From NCBI RefSeq assembly GCF_015074785.1, contig NZ_CP042464.1:930001-994000 (forward strand): a DNA stretch of 64,000 bases, given 5' to 3'. The position numbers and the translations under genes were made by a program. Positions within the stretch are counted from its first letter, which is position 1, and the number at the start of each line of letters is the position of its first letter. Source of the DNA: Segatella copri. Lineage in GTDB: Bacteria; Bacteroidota; Bacteroidia; Bacteroidales; Bacteroidaceae. Positions 25,130-34,161 of the stretch are shown one piece after another. The notes beneath the pieces were generated by a model. The model did not search any database. It had not been told where the DNA came from and saw only the letters and a list, made by a program, of their open reading frames with translations.

Positions 25130-26800
25130 TTATTTTACGGTCTTGTTCTTAACAAAACTTTGAAAAGCGTCATCGTATCCGTTAAACACGTTGATGTCTA
25201 CCTCTCCATGTATTCCTGCTACTCTTCCGTCGGGGCAGAGTTGCCAATATACCAATCGGATGTCTGGTTTATACTCTCCATATCGTGCAATCCAAACCTG
25301 GTAGTTATGTTTCAGATCGGGAGCCTTTGGCAGATAGCGATTTACGAAAGTTTGGCTGATGTAAAGAATAGGCTTAACACCTGTTGTTCTCTCTACTATT
25401 CTAAGCCAAGTTCTAATGCGTGCAAACAATATTCCAGACCCTCCCATTTTCTTGATTTGACTAGGAAGCGGTTCAACATCAAGAACTGGAGGAAAATCGC
25501 CTTTCCTAATGATACTGTGTTTCAGAAAGTGTCGTGCCTGTTCGGCAGCAGGTGTTATGGTGGTAAAGAAGTGATAGGTTCCAACCTTGTAACCATGTGC
25601 TTTTGCATCACGATAATCTTTTCTGTAATATGGATTTAACAGCGATTTACCTTCTGTACTCTTGATATAGATGAAGCGAATAGGGAAGTTTACTGTACCT
25701 GAAACTGTCTTTTTGCTGAGGCGGCCAAGATGTGTAATGCGTAAACGGTTCCAGTTGATAGCATATTTTTTTCTGCCTTTTCCATGCTGGTATTTGCTCA
25801 GATCAATTCCATAAATACGTTCCGATGTATATACGAGTCTTTCGCCTTTATAGCGGTCATTTTTCCATTCGCCTATTCGTAATGGCTTCTTGGGAGCAAT
25901 GCTGAATCCGAATCCTTCACGTTTCCCGTTTTTCCAGTAACCTTCATAATAGGTTCCATCGTATCCTTGCCAGCATCCATGACCGTTTGGTTGATAGATG
26001 CTGTCGGTTGTACCCCGATAATATCCTAGAGAATCAGGTAAGAGGGTGTAATCAATAGAGCGTCGAAGTGTGACTCCATGAGCTGTTGCTAAAGATGCTG
26101 CAAGTTGAGGTGAAATAGCTTTAACCCCTTCAGGAGTTGTTTCTGAGGAAAGTTGGAATGTGTGGCTTCCTTGTGCAGTTTCTCCATTCATTGCTTTGAT
26201 GAGTTTGCATGCCTGACTCTTCCATTTTCCGTTCTCGTCTCTATAATAGGCTTGATATGAAATGGAGCGTTTCAACTTGAAATGTCCCTTTTTCTGTACA
26301 TGTTTCAGGGAATCAATCAGTTTCTTGGCAGAATCGCGTAGTTCCAGTTCGTGTTGGGTATAAGCGCAAATAGCGTTGTAGCCTACATCCTGGACTGAAT
26401 GAGAGTGAATATAATAGTTCAGTTCTCCAACTTTCCATTTGGAGTCTCTATACAAACTGTCTAAAGAATCAACTTTCTCTTTAAAGATGCTATCCGCATC
26501 TTTGCCAAGATAGTGACTCCGGCTGATGCTGTTGTTGTAGCAGGCGGCAAGTCTTCCTTCACATGAAGGAATCAACGCCCAACGATTCATAAAGTTGGCA
26601 GCCAGTGTCGTAGTGTCTTCGTCGAACCGGAGTATTGTTTTTCCATTTTGAATTAATTCATAGTGACTGTATACTTTTATGTTTGCTTTTGCCTTGTTCA
26701 CTCTATCACTTGATGGGTTCAGGCAATAATAGCTCCATGTGCTGGCGGCAGCCAGCAGAATGAGAACTAAACTTGTGATATATAATATTTTCTTTTTCAT
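25130..26800 (-). CDS. GH25 lysozyme-like protein with MORN repeats
   Basis: 556 aa. The N-terminus is a membrane anchor or signal (residues 5-24), followed by a ~220-residue region of unknown type. A short block of MORN repeats (GHGCWQGYDGTYYEGYWKNGKREGFGFS, residues ~272-300) comes before a GH25 muramidase domain: GIDLSKYQ (~330), FIYIKSTEG, GYKVGTYHFFT, PPVLDVEPLP (catalytic Asp-Val-Glu) and WQLCPDGRVAGIHGEVDINVFNG at the end. GH25 enzymes cut the beta-1,4 bond of peptidoglycan. Its start overlaps the tilS stop by 4 bp (ATGA), so the genes are translationally coupled. The N-terminal extension and MORN fusion are unusual for a bacterial GH25. Confidence 0.87.
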   Translation of the reverse strand: MKKKILYITSLVLILLAAASTWSYYCLNPSSDRVNKAKANIKVYSHYELIQNGKTILRFDEDTTTLAANFMNRWALIPSCEGRLAACYNNSISRSHYLGKDADSIFKEKVDSLDSLYRDSKWKVGELNYYIHSHSVQDVGYNAICAYTQHELELRDSAKKLIDSLKHVQKKGHFKLKRSISYQAYYRDENGKWKSQACKLIKAMNGETAQGSHTFQLSSETTPEGVKAISPQLAASLATAHGVTLRRSIDYTLLPDSLGYYRGTTDSIYQPNGHGCWQGYDGTYYEGYWKNGKREGFGFSIAPKKPLRIGEWKNDRYKGERLVYTSERIYGIDLSKYQHGKGRKKYAINWNRLRITHLGRLSKKTVSGTVNFPIRFIYIKSTEGKSLLNPYYRKDYRDAKAHGYKVGTYHFFTTITPAAEQARHFLKHSIIRKGDFPPVLDVEPLPSQIKKMGGSGILFARIRTWLRIVERTTGVKPILYISQTFVNRYLPKAPDLKHNYQVWIARYGEYKPDIRLVYWQLCPDGRVAGIHGEVDINVFNGYDDAFQSFVKNKTVK

Positions 26801-28146
26801 TTGATGATGACCTCCAATATTTTCTTGGTGGTTTCGGTAATCTTTGTTTTTTCAGACGTACGTTCGCCGATAAGCCAGATGATTTCACCTTTACTATCAG
26901 TTAATACATGCTGTGTCTTCTTTTGTATAAAGTCAAATTTCCTATCGGTCATATAGTCACTCAACAGTTTGCTACCCTTCATGCCGAAAGGTTGAAATCT
27001 GTCGCCTTCTTTTACCAGTCGGTAGGTGAGGGGAAAACTGACTTTTTCAGCATCCAAAGTGATACATTGCGATTCTTTGCTTGGCATGAAGTCACCCATA
27101 TGCGAGAAGATTCTTATCTTGATTTGGGTTCCTTCGTCCATGTTGTAAATGCCTTCTTCTGGCAGTCGGAACGCTCTTTGCTCCTGAATGTTATTCAAGT
27201 CTTTTATGTTAGAGATCAACAGCTGTTCTCTGTCGATGACTATCATATAGTCTTCGTTTTTCCAGATTTTACCGACACCACAACCCTGACTGAAGAGGCT
27301 TTCACAGATGTCATCAATGACATTGCCGTGAAAACCATATCTGCCTAATTCTTTATGGAGTATGAATTCCGGACTTGGAGCATTCATGACAGATACTTTA
27401 GGGATATATATAACTTTCCTATAAGAGTCGGTTGTACTGATGCTATCCATGCTCTCAAGTATACTTTTCGCTTGGCGTATGTATTTGGCAGAGAGAGCGA
27501 TATTTTCACTTGCTGCCGGGTTGATACTTTCTAAAAGAGGTACTACATGATGGCGAATTTTATTTCTTAAAGCATCGTCTTCCAAATTTGTTGAATCTGT
27601 GACAAAATCTTGCTTTTTTTCTTTTAGGTATTGCAATATATCCTGTCGGCTGATGCAGAGAAGAGGGCGCAGAATATTTCCGTTTTTGGGGGCGATGCCT
27701 GCTAATCCGTCTACTCCAGATCCTCTTAACAGATTCAGAAGTAAAGTTTCTACATTGTCATCGCGATGATGGGCCACACAAATGCCTCCTGCATGCAAGT
27801 CTTTTACTAATTGGGCAAAATAGCTGTAGCGTAAGTTGCGTGCAGCCATTTCGATACTTACCTTGTGCAAATGGGCATAAGCATAAGTATCAAAATGGAT
27901 TCGAGACAAACTGATTCCCTGTTGTTGGCACAGATTTACACAAAATTGCTCGTCTCTGTTACTCTCTTCACCGCGAAGGTGAAAGTTACAGTGCGCAGCA
28001 GAAATATTCAGTCCTATATTTTTCAAGATAAGCAATAGGGCAACGCTATCTGCTCCTCCGGACAAGGCAACGATATATGGTGTTTGCCACTTGAACATAC
28101 CATGGTGAATAATATATTTTTTGACGATATTTTCAATTTTGTTCAT
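26797..28146 (-). CDS. tilS: tRNA(Ile)-lysidine synthase
   Basis: 449 aa. The PP-loop ATP-binding motif SGGADS is at residues 29-34, followed by AAHCNFHLRGEESNRDEQF and VAHHRDDNVETLLLNLLRGSGVDGLAG (the TilS signature). The C-terminal substrate-binding domain contains EGDRFQPFGMKGSKLLSDYMTDRKF. The enzyme converts C34 of the CAU-anticodon tRNA-Ile to lysidine so that it reads AUA; it is normally essential. Length is typical. It lies 34 bp downstream of kdsB and overlaps the lysozyme gene. Confidence 0.95.
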   Translation of the reverse strand: MNKIENIVKKYIIHHGMFKWQTPYIVALSGGADSVALLLILKNIGLNISAAHCNFHLRGEESNRDEQFCVNLCQQQGISLSRIHFDTYAYAHLHKVSIEMAARNLRYSYFAQLVKDLHAGGICVAHHRDDNVETLLLNLLRGSGVDGLAGIAPKNGNILRPLLCISRQDILQYLKEKKQDFVTDSTNLEDDALRNKIRHHVVPLLESINPAASENIALSAKYIRQAKSILESMDSISTTDSYRKVIYIPKVSVMNAPSPEFILHKELGRYGFHGNVIDDICESLFSQGCGVGKIWKNEDYMIVIDREQLLISNIKDLNNIQEQRAFRLPEEGIYNMDEGTQIKIRIFSHMGDFMPSKESQCITLDAEKVSFPLTYRLVKEGDRFQPFGMKGSKLLSDYMTDRKFDFIQKKTQHVLTDSKGEIIWLIGERTSEKTKITETTKKILEVIIK

Positions 28147-28180
28147 TCTGTGATACTTTAAAAGTATATGATGTTTCTTA

Positions 28181-28924
28181 TTACTTTCTGTTTTTCAAAA
28201 AGTCTTCTGCCCGCTGCAAATCTTCTGGCGTGTCGATGCCTACAGTTTCTACATCTGTAGTACCAACTTTTATCTTGTAGCCATTCTGCAGCCATCGAAG
28301 CTGTTCCAGGCTCTCTGCTATTTCTAGTGAGCTTTGTGGCAGTTTGGTTACCTCTTTTAAAACTTCTTTGCGGTAAGCATAGATGCCCAAATGTTTCAGA
28401 TAAGGAAAACTCTTGAGCCATTCTTCCTCTTCCTTTCCTCTTACGTATGGAATGATGCTGCGAGAAAAATACATAGCAAAGCCTTGATTGTCTACAACAA
28501 TCTTTGGACTATTAGGATTTTTTACAGCTTCCATACTGGTAAAAGCTTTTCCTAAAGTGGCAATTTGGGTTGTTGGGTCATCAAAACACTGGCAGATGGT
28601 TTCCAATTGACTCTTGTCTACAAAAGGTTCATCTCCTTGAACATTGACAATGACATCCCAGTCTCCACCAATTTTTTCGATAGCTTCTTCTATGCGGTCA
28701 GTACCGCTCTTATGATCCTTGCGCGTCATAACAGCTTTACCGCCAAATGCTTCTACAGCATTGAAAATTCGCTCATCGTCTGTTGCAACATAGGCTGCTT
28801 CTAGACAAGCTGCTACTTTCTCATAAACATGCTGTATCACTGGTTTGCCATCTAACATGGCAAGTGGCTTTCCCGGGAAACGTGTTGATGCGTATCTTGC
28901 TGGAATAATTCCTATAAATTTCAT
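28181..28924 (-). CDS. kdsB: 3-deoxy-manno-octulosonate cytidylyltransferase
   Basis: 247 aa. It begins with IIPARYASTRFPGKPLA (residues 6-22), the nucleotide-binding signature of KdsB, followed by VATDDERI, AVMTRKDHKSGTDRIEEA and VNVQGDEPFV. The enzyme activates Kdo as CMP-Kdo for lipopolysaccharide core synthesis in the cytoplasm. Length is normal (E. coli 248). It is followed by tilS and preceded by the terminator of the export operon. Confidence 0.96.
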   Translation of the reverse strand: MKFIGIIPARYASTRFPGKPLAMLDGKPVIQHVYEKVAACLEAAYVATDDERIFNAVEAFGGKAVMTRKDHKSGTDRIEEAIEKIGGDWDVIVNVQGDEPFVDKSQLETICQCFDDPTTQIATLGKAFTSMEAVKNPNSPKIVVDNQGFAMYFSRSIIPYVRGKEEEEWLKSFPYLKHLGIYAYRKEVLKEVTKLPQSSLEIAESLEQLRWLQNGYKIKVGTTDVETVGIDTPEDLQRAEDFLKNRK

Positions 28925-28980
28925 AATCTTCTATATTTAAACCTGTTTACTATTCAATTCATGCGATTCGTTTAACTTCA

Positions 28981-29024
28981 AATAAAAAAAAGTTGCACTT
29001 CCGCAGACGCAAAAGTACAACTTT
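28981..29024 (-). terminator. Terminator of the MacAB-TolC-like operon
   Basis: Hairpin AAAGTTG-ACTT / AAAGT-CAACTTT (28989-29024), followed on the minus strand by a long T run (complement of the A-rich 28981-28990). It lies about 75 bp after the permease stop and before kdsB. Confidence 0.85.
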
Positions 29025-29098
29025 ATTTTGTATTCACCAAAAAACTTTTTGTTTTTTTTGAAAAACCTCAGAGAATATTTAATGTTCTCCCCATTTTT

Positions 29099-30337
29099 TT
29101 ATTCGTATCTGATAGCCTCGATAGGGTCGAGCCTTGCTGCCTTCTTTGCAGGATACCATCCAAAGAAAACGCCAGTAAATGTACAGACTGCAAAACTCAT
29201 AATAATGCTCCAAGGCTCTATTTGGGTGGCTATATGGAAGAAAGAGTTCAGACTGAGCGATAAACTAACTCCCAATATCACTCCTATAATACCGCCAGTT
29301 ACAGAAAGTAAGATAGCTTCTATCAGAAACTGGTTCAAAATATCAATACCTCGTGCGCCCACACTCATTCGAAGACCTATTTCGCGGGTGCGTTCTGTTA
29401 CAGATACATACATGATGTTCATGATTCCGATGCCGCCTACCAGCAGCGAGATTCCTGCCACGGATCCGAGCAGGATGGTGATTGTAGACATGGTAGAATT
29501 CATCATGCTTGAAATTTCCTCTTGAGAGCGGATATTGAAGTCATCTTCATCTGCTTCAGTAGTATCTGTTGCGTCTTTCAATTTGTGTTTGCGTCGCAAT
29601 ATTTCTGTAATCTGATCTTGGGCAGGTTGAGAAGCCTCTTCGGTGATAGCTGAGCAGACGATGCCTCCTAAATAGGTTTGTGCCATAATTCGCTTCATTA
29701 CTGTTGTATAGGGGGCAAGTACCAAATCATCCTGGTCCATACCCATACTATTGTAACCTTTCTTCTTCAAGACACCGATTACTCTGAATGGAATGCTGTT
29801 AAATCGCACAACCTTACCGATAGGATCACTGCCATCAGGGAAAAGATAGTCAACTACTGTCTGTCCCAAAATACAAACTTTAGATGCAGCCTTAATGTCT
29901 GTATCAGTAAACATTTCTCCATCTGCCACTTTCAGTTGTCGGATGGAAAGATAGTCTTGGTTTACACCATAAATGGAACTTTGGGTGTTGTTGTTTCCGT
30001 AGATCCACTGTCCGGAACTGTTTACAGTAGGAGAAATAGCTGAGATATAATTACATTCGTCTTTGATGCTCTGATAGTCGGCTTGCTTCAGCGTCTCCAT
30101 TGACGAAGCATCCTGTCTCACACCGCCACGCATGTCTGCACCTGGTGAAATCATAATCATGTTTGATCCCATCTCTGCGATGTTTGCCTTGATGCTGGCT
30201 TTACTTCCTTGTCCGATGGCAAGCATGGTAATAACCGCAGCAATACCGATGATGATGCCAAGTGCGGTAAGGAAAGAGCGCATTTTGTTGGCAGCAATGG
30301 CGCGGATGGCTATTTTGAAAAGATTCTGATAATTCAT
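29099..30337 (-). CDS. MacB-type ABC transporter permease (FtsX family)
   Basis: 412 aa. An N-terminal transmembrane helix (AIAANKMRSFLTALGIIIGIAAVI) is followed by a ~230-residue periplasmic MacB_PCD domain (VSPTVNSSGQWIYG, GQTVVDYLFPDGSDPIGK, FRVIGVLKKKG) and three C-terminal helices with the FtsX core (SLLVGGIGIMNIMYVSVTERTREIGLRMSVGA). The ATPase is encoded separately upstream. With the ATPase, the membrane-fusion protein and the TolC-like factor on the same strand, it forms a tripartite exporter of the MacAB-TolC type. Substrates are unknown; macrolides, peptides or lipoproteins are known for relatives. Confidence 0.9.
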   Translation of the reverse strand: MNYQNLFKIAIRAIAANKMRSFLTALGIIIGIAAVITMLAIGQGSKASIKANIAEMGSNMIMISPGADMRGGVRQDASSMETLKQADYQSIKDECNYISAISPTVNSSGQWIYGNNNTQSSIYGVNQDYLSIRQLKVADGEMFTDTDIKAASKVCILGQTVVDYLFPDGSDPIGKVVRFNSIPFRVIGVLKKKGYNSMGMDQDDLVLAPYTTVMKRIMAQTYLGGIVCSAITEEASQPAQDQITEILRRKHKLKDATDTTEADEDDFNIRSQEEISSMMNSTMSTITILLGSVAGISLLVGGIGIMNIMYVSVTERTREIGLRMSVGARGIDILNQFLIEAILLSVTGGIIGVILGVSLSLSLNSFFHIATQIEPWSIIMSFAVCTFTGVFFGWYPAKKAARLDPIEAIRYE

Positions 30338-30349
30338 TTTACTTGTTGT

Positions 30350-30436
30350 AATGTTAAATGTTAAATGTTAAGTGTTAAGTGAAAACTTCGTTTGCTATTG
30401 GATGCTAAGTAATTTAACATTCAACACTTAACATTG
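30350..30436. repeat. Heptamer-type repeats forming an inverted pair
   Basis: Between the permease and ATPase genes the plus strand carries tandem AATGTTA-like units (about 30350-30380, ATGTTAA repeated with single changes) and the inverse units TTAACATTCAACACTTAACA (30414-30435). The two arms can pair into a long AU-rich hairpin in the operon mRNA. The same kind of unit (GAATGTT) is repeated at 52767-52797. Confidence 0.65.
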
Positions 30437-30441
30437 AAAAC

Positions 30442-31218
30442 TTATTCGTCCGTGTTGGCCGGCAAGGCTGCCAGACCTTCGGCTGCCGAGAGAATATGTT
30501 CGTTATAGGTGTCGCTGATGATGTGACCATCACGCAGTTCGATATTACGACTCGAATAATTTGCAATGTCTGGGTTATGGGTAACGAAGATGATGGTTCT
30601 TCCTTCTGCATAAAGTTTCTGGAAGAGTACCAGAATCTCGAAACTGGTTCTGGTGTCGAGATTACCCGTAGCTTCATCAGCAAGTATCACAGCGGGGTTG
30701 TTGACCAACGCACGAGCTATGGCTACACGCTGCATCTGTCCTCCAGACATCTGATTACTCTTATGATAGAGACGTTCTCCTAAACCAACAGCTTTCAGCG
30801 ATTCGATAGCACGTTGCTTTCGTTCTTCTGCGCTTACGTTCGGGTTGTACATCAGTGGAAGTTCTACATTTTCTACACTTGTAGTCTTCGGTAGAAGATT
30901 GTAGTTCTGGAAGATGAATCCAATCTTTCGGTTTCTAAGAATGGCGCGATCATTACGTGACATCTTTCGTACGCTTACTCCATCCAGATAGTATTCGCCA
31001 CTGGATGGGGTATCGAGACAACCTAGCTGGTTCAGCAGGGTAGATTTACCTGATCCTGATTTACCCATGATGGTAACAAACTCACCTTCGTATATTTTAA
31101 AGCTTACACCTTTTAGGGCGTGGACAGTTTCCTCACCCACAAGAAAGTCGCGACGAACATTGTCGAGTTCTATCACAACTTTCTTTTCGCTGTTTGCTTG
31201 AATATTGTCGTTTGTCAT
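30442..31218 (-). CDS. ABC transporter ATP-binding protein (MacB/LolD type)
   Basis: 258 aa. Walker [10 protein letters not shown] at residues 52-60, the Q-loop in [12 protein letters not shown], signature [15 protein letters not shown], Walker [13 protein letters not shown] and the switch His in [11 protein letters not shown]. The sequence is closest in style to the MacB/LolD/FtsE class, which powers mechanotransmission permeases. It lies 11 bp after the membrane-fusion gene and 104 bp before the permease gene; the gap holds the paired heptamer-type repeats. Confidence 0.93.
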   Translation of the reverse strand: MTNDNIQANSEKKVVIELDNVRRDFLVGEETVHALKGVSFKIYEGEFVTIMGKSGSGKSTLLNQLGCLDTPSSGEYYLDGVSVRKMSRNDRAILRNRKIGFIFQNYNLLPKTTSVENVELPLMYNPNVSAEERKQRAIESLKAVGLGERLYHKSNQMSGGQMQRVAIARALVNNPAVILADEATGNLDTRTSFEILVLFQKLYAEGRTIIFVTHNPDIANYSSRNIELRDGHIISDTYNEHILSAAEGLAALPANTDE

Positions 31219-31229
31219 ACTCTTATTCC

Positions 31230-32411
31230 TTATTTTTTCTTTCCTCTAGGTCCAGGACCGCTAATCAAACCTTGACTTTGTTGAGGCTCCTCATTCTCTT
31301 CAGGGGTATTAACTATGATTTCAGTTACAATCTTCTGTCCCTTCTTCAAGCCCTTGATAATTTCAGTATGTATACCGTCGCTCTGACCGATGGTTACAGA
31401 ATGAGCTGTAAGGGTATTGTTAGCAAGCGTCCAAACTTTGTTCTTTCCTTTGCAGTCAACAATCTTGATGTTCTTTCCCACTGTTTCCTTGGTTGGAGTA
31501 AAGCGGAGTGCTTTGTTGGCAACGGCAAGAATACCAGCTCGTTCTTGTGTAAAGATGGTAACATTTGCAGTCAGTCCTGGTTTTAACTTGAGATCTGCGT
31601 TGGGTGCAGAGATGACAACTTCGTAAGTAACTACATTGTTTGTTGTAGTAGCTTCCAGACGAACCTGTTTTACTGTTCCCTGGAATACATCGTCAGGATA
31701 AGCATCTACTGTAAAATTAACGCGGTCACCTTCTTTTACACCGCCTATATCTGCCTCGTCAACATTTGCAATCACCTGCATGTTGGTCAGATCTTTAGCG
31801 ATAGTAAAGAGTTCTGGCGTGTTGAAACTTGCTGCTACGGTCTGTCCTTCCTCTACGCTTTTTGATATGACAGTTCCATCTATTGGGGATGTAATTGTAG
31901 CATAGCTCAGGTTGGTTTGGGCTTTCTGTACATTTTCCTTGGCCGAAGCTACTTGCTCTTTCGCCTGGCGATAGGTGAGAAGCGCATTTTCATAATCGTC
32001 AGCACTTACCAAACCTTTCTTATAGAGGGTCTGGTAGCGGCTCATGTTTGCACTCTGATAGTTCAAACTGCTTTGCGCACTTGCCAGGTTAGCTTTGGCA
32101 GTATTCAACTCGCTCATCAGGTTGGTTTTGTCGAGTTCAGCTATGACTTCACCTTTTTTTACCTGCGAATTGTAATCAACATAAAGTTTGTTTACAATAC
32201 CACTCACCTGTGTACCAACCGTTACAGAAGTTACCGCTTCAATAGTACCGGTTGCAGTTACACTATTCTGTAATGTTTGTGTGGTTACTGCTTCTTGCTT
32301 GAAGTCTATTTGCTCTTCGTTTTTGCTTCCTGAGAACAGCCATGCTGCCACAGCTACGATGATTACCACAATCATGGCAATCCAGATTTTGCTGATTCTA
32401 AGTTTTTTCAT
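31230..32411 (-). CDS. Periplasmic adaptor (membrane-fusion) protein, MacA-like
   Basis: 393 aa from Met at 32411 (MKKLRISKIWIAMIV, one N-terminal membrane helix). The 19 residues before it in the longest frame do not look like a signal, so the downstream start is chosen. Layout: lipoyl/barrel-sandwich half (TVGTQVSGIVNKLYVDYNSQVKKGEVIAELD), an alpha-helical coiled-coil hairpin (residues ~85-170), the second lipoyl half (TITSPIDGTVISKSVEEGQTVAA) and a beta-barrel domain. It bridges the inner-membrane ABC pair to the TolC-like outer-membrane channel. The C-terminus is Pro/Gly/Lys-rich. Confidence 0.9.
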   Translation of the reverse strand: MKKLRISKIWIAMIVVIIVAVAAWLFSGSKNEEQIDFKQEAVTTQTLQNSVTATGTIEAVTSVTVGTQVSGIVNKLYVDYNSQVKKGEVIAELDKTNLMSELNTAKANLASAQSSLNYQSANMSRYQTLYKKGLVSADDYENALLTYRQAKEQVASAKENVQKAQTNLSYATITSPIDGTVISKSVEEGQTVAASFNTPELFTIAKDLTNMQVIANVDEADIGGVKEGDRVNFTVDAYPDDVFQGTVKQVRLEATTTNNVVTYEVVISAPNADLKLKPGLTANVTIFTQERAGILAVANKALRFTPTKETVGKNIKIVDCKGKNKVWTLANNTLTAHSVTIGQSDGIHTEIIKGLKKGQKIVTEIIVNTPEENEEPQQSQGLISGPGPRGKKK

Positions 32412-32477
32412 AAAAATGTATGTATACCTATTAATGATTTGCAATATGTTTTTGGATGTTAATACCAATCTTTCTCT

Positions 32478-33836
32478 TTAGATTCTGCCGTTTTGGTAGA
32501 ATTTCAACATGTTGATATTCAGAATGGTAAGATACTTTGCCTGAAGTTCGTTCTGCTTAGCCTTCAGAAGATTATCTTTGCCAGTTCTCAATTCTACGAT
32601 GTTCTTTAATCCCAGTTTAAACTGCTCACTTAACAGATCGTAGCTTGTTTGGGCACTCTCGCTGCTCACCTTGGCAGCCTTAAACTGGCTTTGGTTTGTA
32701 TTAGCCTGCAACCAATAGTTTTCGATAGTAGAGTAGAGCTTAGTTTGCTCATTCTTTATATCGAGCAGGATGCTTTCACGCTGAATGAGTGCTTTGTTGA
32801 CAGAAGTCTTGGTCTGTCGGTTATCAAAGATAGGAATGCTGACACCGATTCCACCACCCAGGCTGAAGTTGGTTTTTATCTGGCTGCCCCAACCGTTTTT
32901 GTTCATGGATGTGGTGCTGGTCGTAGCTCCTGCATTTGCGCTGATGGTTGGCAACTTTCCTGCCTTTGCAATCTTGATGTTCAGATCGTTCTGGTCGAGT
33001 TGGTTTTGATAGCTCAAAAACTCAGGGCGATTCTGAAGCGCAGCTGTATAGACACTGTTCATTCCTGGGATAGAGGCCAGAGCCATCTGGTCAGTTGTGC
33101 TTGGAATAGCGATGTCGAAAGCTTCTTCACTGGTAATCTGCAGGATTTCCTTCAACTGTCGTTTGTAGTTCTTTACGTTGCTTTCAGCCTGCACGATGTT
33201 AAACTCATCTTGTGCTCTCTGTGCTGTGAGTTGTGCTAAGTCTGCTTGGCTCATCTTGCCAATTTTTACCATTTCCTTACCACGCTCTTCGTTTTGAACA
33301 CTCGACTGATAACTTTCTTTGTTTACGTTGATAGCCTCTGTAGAGTAGAGTATCTGTACGTAAAGTTGAGCTATCTGTTCTTGCAGGTTGAGGGCTTGTG
33401 CTGTCGAATCGAGTTGTGCCGCTTCCTTTGCCAGCTTGTTCAGTTTCACCTGATTTCTGTTTTTGTTTCCGTTCCAAATCGTGTAATTGCCCATCACGCT
33501 ATAGCTGCCATTGTAATATACCTTGTCGATGGAAGCTTTGCTGAAACCTTCTCCGCTGATTCCATTAGAAACCCAAGGCGTATAGTTTACATTTTGATTG
33601 GTGCTGGCAGAGAGCGATGGCAGAAGTGCTGACTTTGATTGCAGATAGTCCTCCTGAGCTGAAGCTTTTGTGAGTTGAGTCTTCTGCAGTTGAATGTTGT
33701 TAGCCAGTGCGTAACTGATACAATCCTGCAGTGACCATTGCTTAGCTTGTACAGCGATAGGAGCCGACATGATGAACAGCGCTACCGCCATGTTTTTTAA
33801 ACTTGCGTTCATACTCTTTTTACTTTTTGTTTTCAT
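32478..33836 (-). CDS. TolC family outer-membrane efflux protein
   Basis: 452 aa from the Met at 33836 (MKTKSKKSMNASLKNMAVAL... signal peptide ending APIAVQA). The longest frame starts 20 residues earlier, at 33896, without signal character. The mature protein begins KQWSLQDCISYALANNIQLQK, the classic TolC-family first helix, and shows the internal duplication with a second LQNRPEFLSYQNQLDQNDLNIKIAK block near the middle, where GKLPTISANAG marks the second barrel strand. It forms a trimeric channel-tunnel across the outer membrane and is the first gene of the export operon. Confidence 0.9.
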   Translation of the reverse strand: MKTKSKKSMNASLKNMAVALFIMSAPIAVQAKQWSLQDCISYALANNIQLQKTQLTKASAQEDYLQSKSALLPSLSASTNQNVNYTPWVSNGISGEGFSKASIDKVYYNGSYSVMGNYTIWNGNKNRNQVKLNKLAKEAAQLDSTAQALNLQEQIAQLYVQILYSTEAINVNKESYQSSVQNEERGKEMVKIGKMSQADLAQLTAQRAQDEFNIVQAESNVKNYKRQLKEILQITSEEAFDIAIPSTTDQMALASIPGMNSVYTAALQNRPEFLSYQNQLDQNDLNIKIAKAGKLPTISANAGATTSTTSMNKNGWGSQIKTNFSLGGGIGVSIPIFDNRQTKTSVNKALIQRESILLDIKNEQTKLYSTIENYWLQANTNQSQFKAAKVSSESAQTSYDLLSEQFKLGLKNIVELRTGKDNLLKAKQNELQAKYLTILNINMLKFYQNGRI

Positions 33837-34124
33837 TTTTACAGAACTCTTTGCATCTGTTCTGATTAAATGTGGATTAATGTTCTTACTTTCCATAATT
33901 GCAAATCTTAATAGGATACATCATTTTTTGATTTGACGTAAGCGTCGCCTATAAAGTTGCAACTGATATGTGTTTTTGATTAAAAACGTGATGATAGGTT
34001 TAATATTTTCATTTATCTTTAACAATCCTTTTCATAGTGAAAGATTTCTTTTGCTTTTCCACATTAATTTATTTATATTTCTCAAAAAAATGTTTCTTCT
34101 TTCGTTATCTTCGCTGAAATTGTG

Positions 34125-34132
34125 TAACTTTG
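34125..34132 (+). promoter_or_regulatory. -7 element of the metA promoter
   Basis: TAACTTTG, 29 bp before the metA start. No TTG is seen at -33. The predicted leader is too short for a SAM riboswitch. Confidence 0.5.
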
Positions 34133-34161
34133 CAGAAAAATTTAAGAAAGGAATAAAATAA

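Noticed and set aside
34000..34161. SAM riboswitch upstream of metA
   Set aside because: The promoter leaves a leader of only ~20-25 nt, and no riboswitch core is visible.
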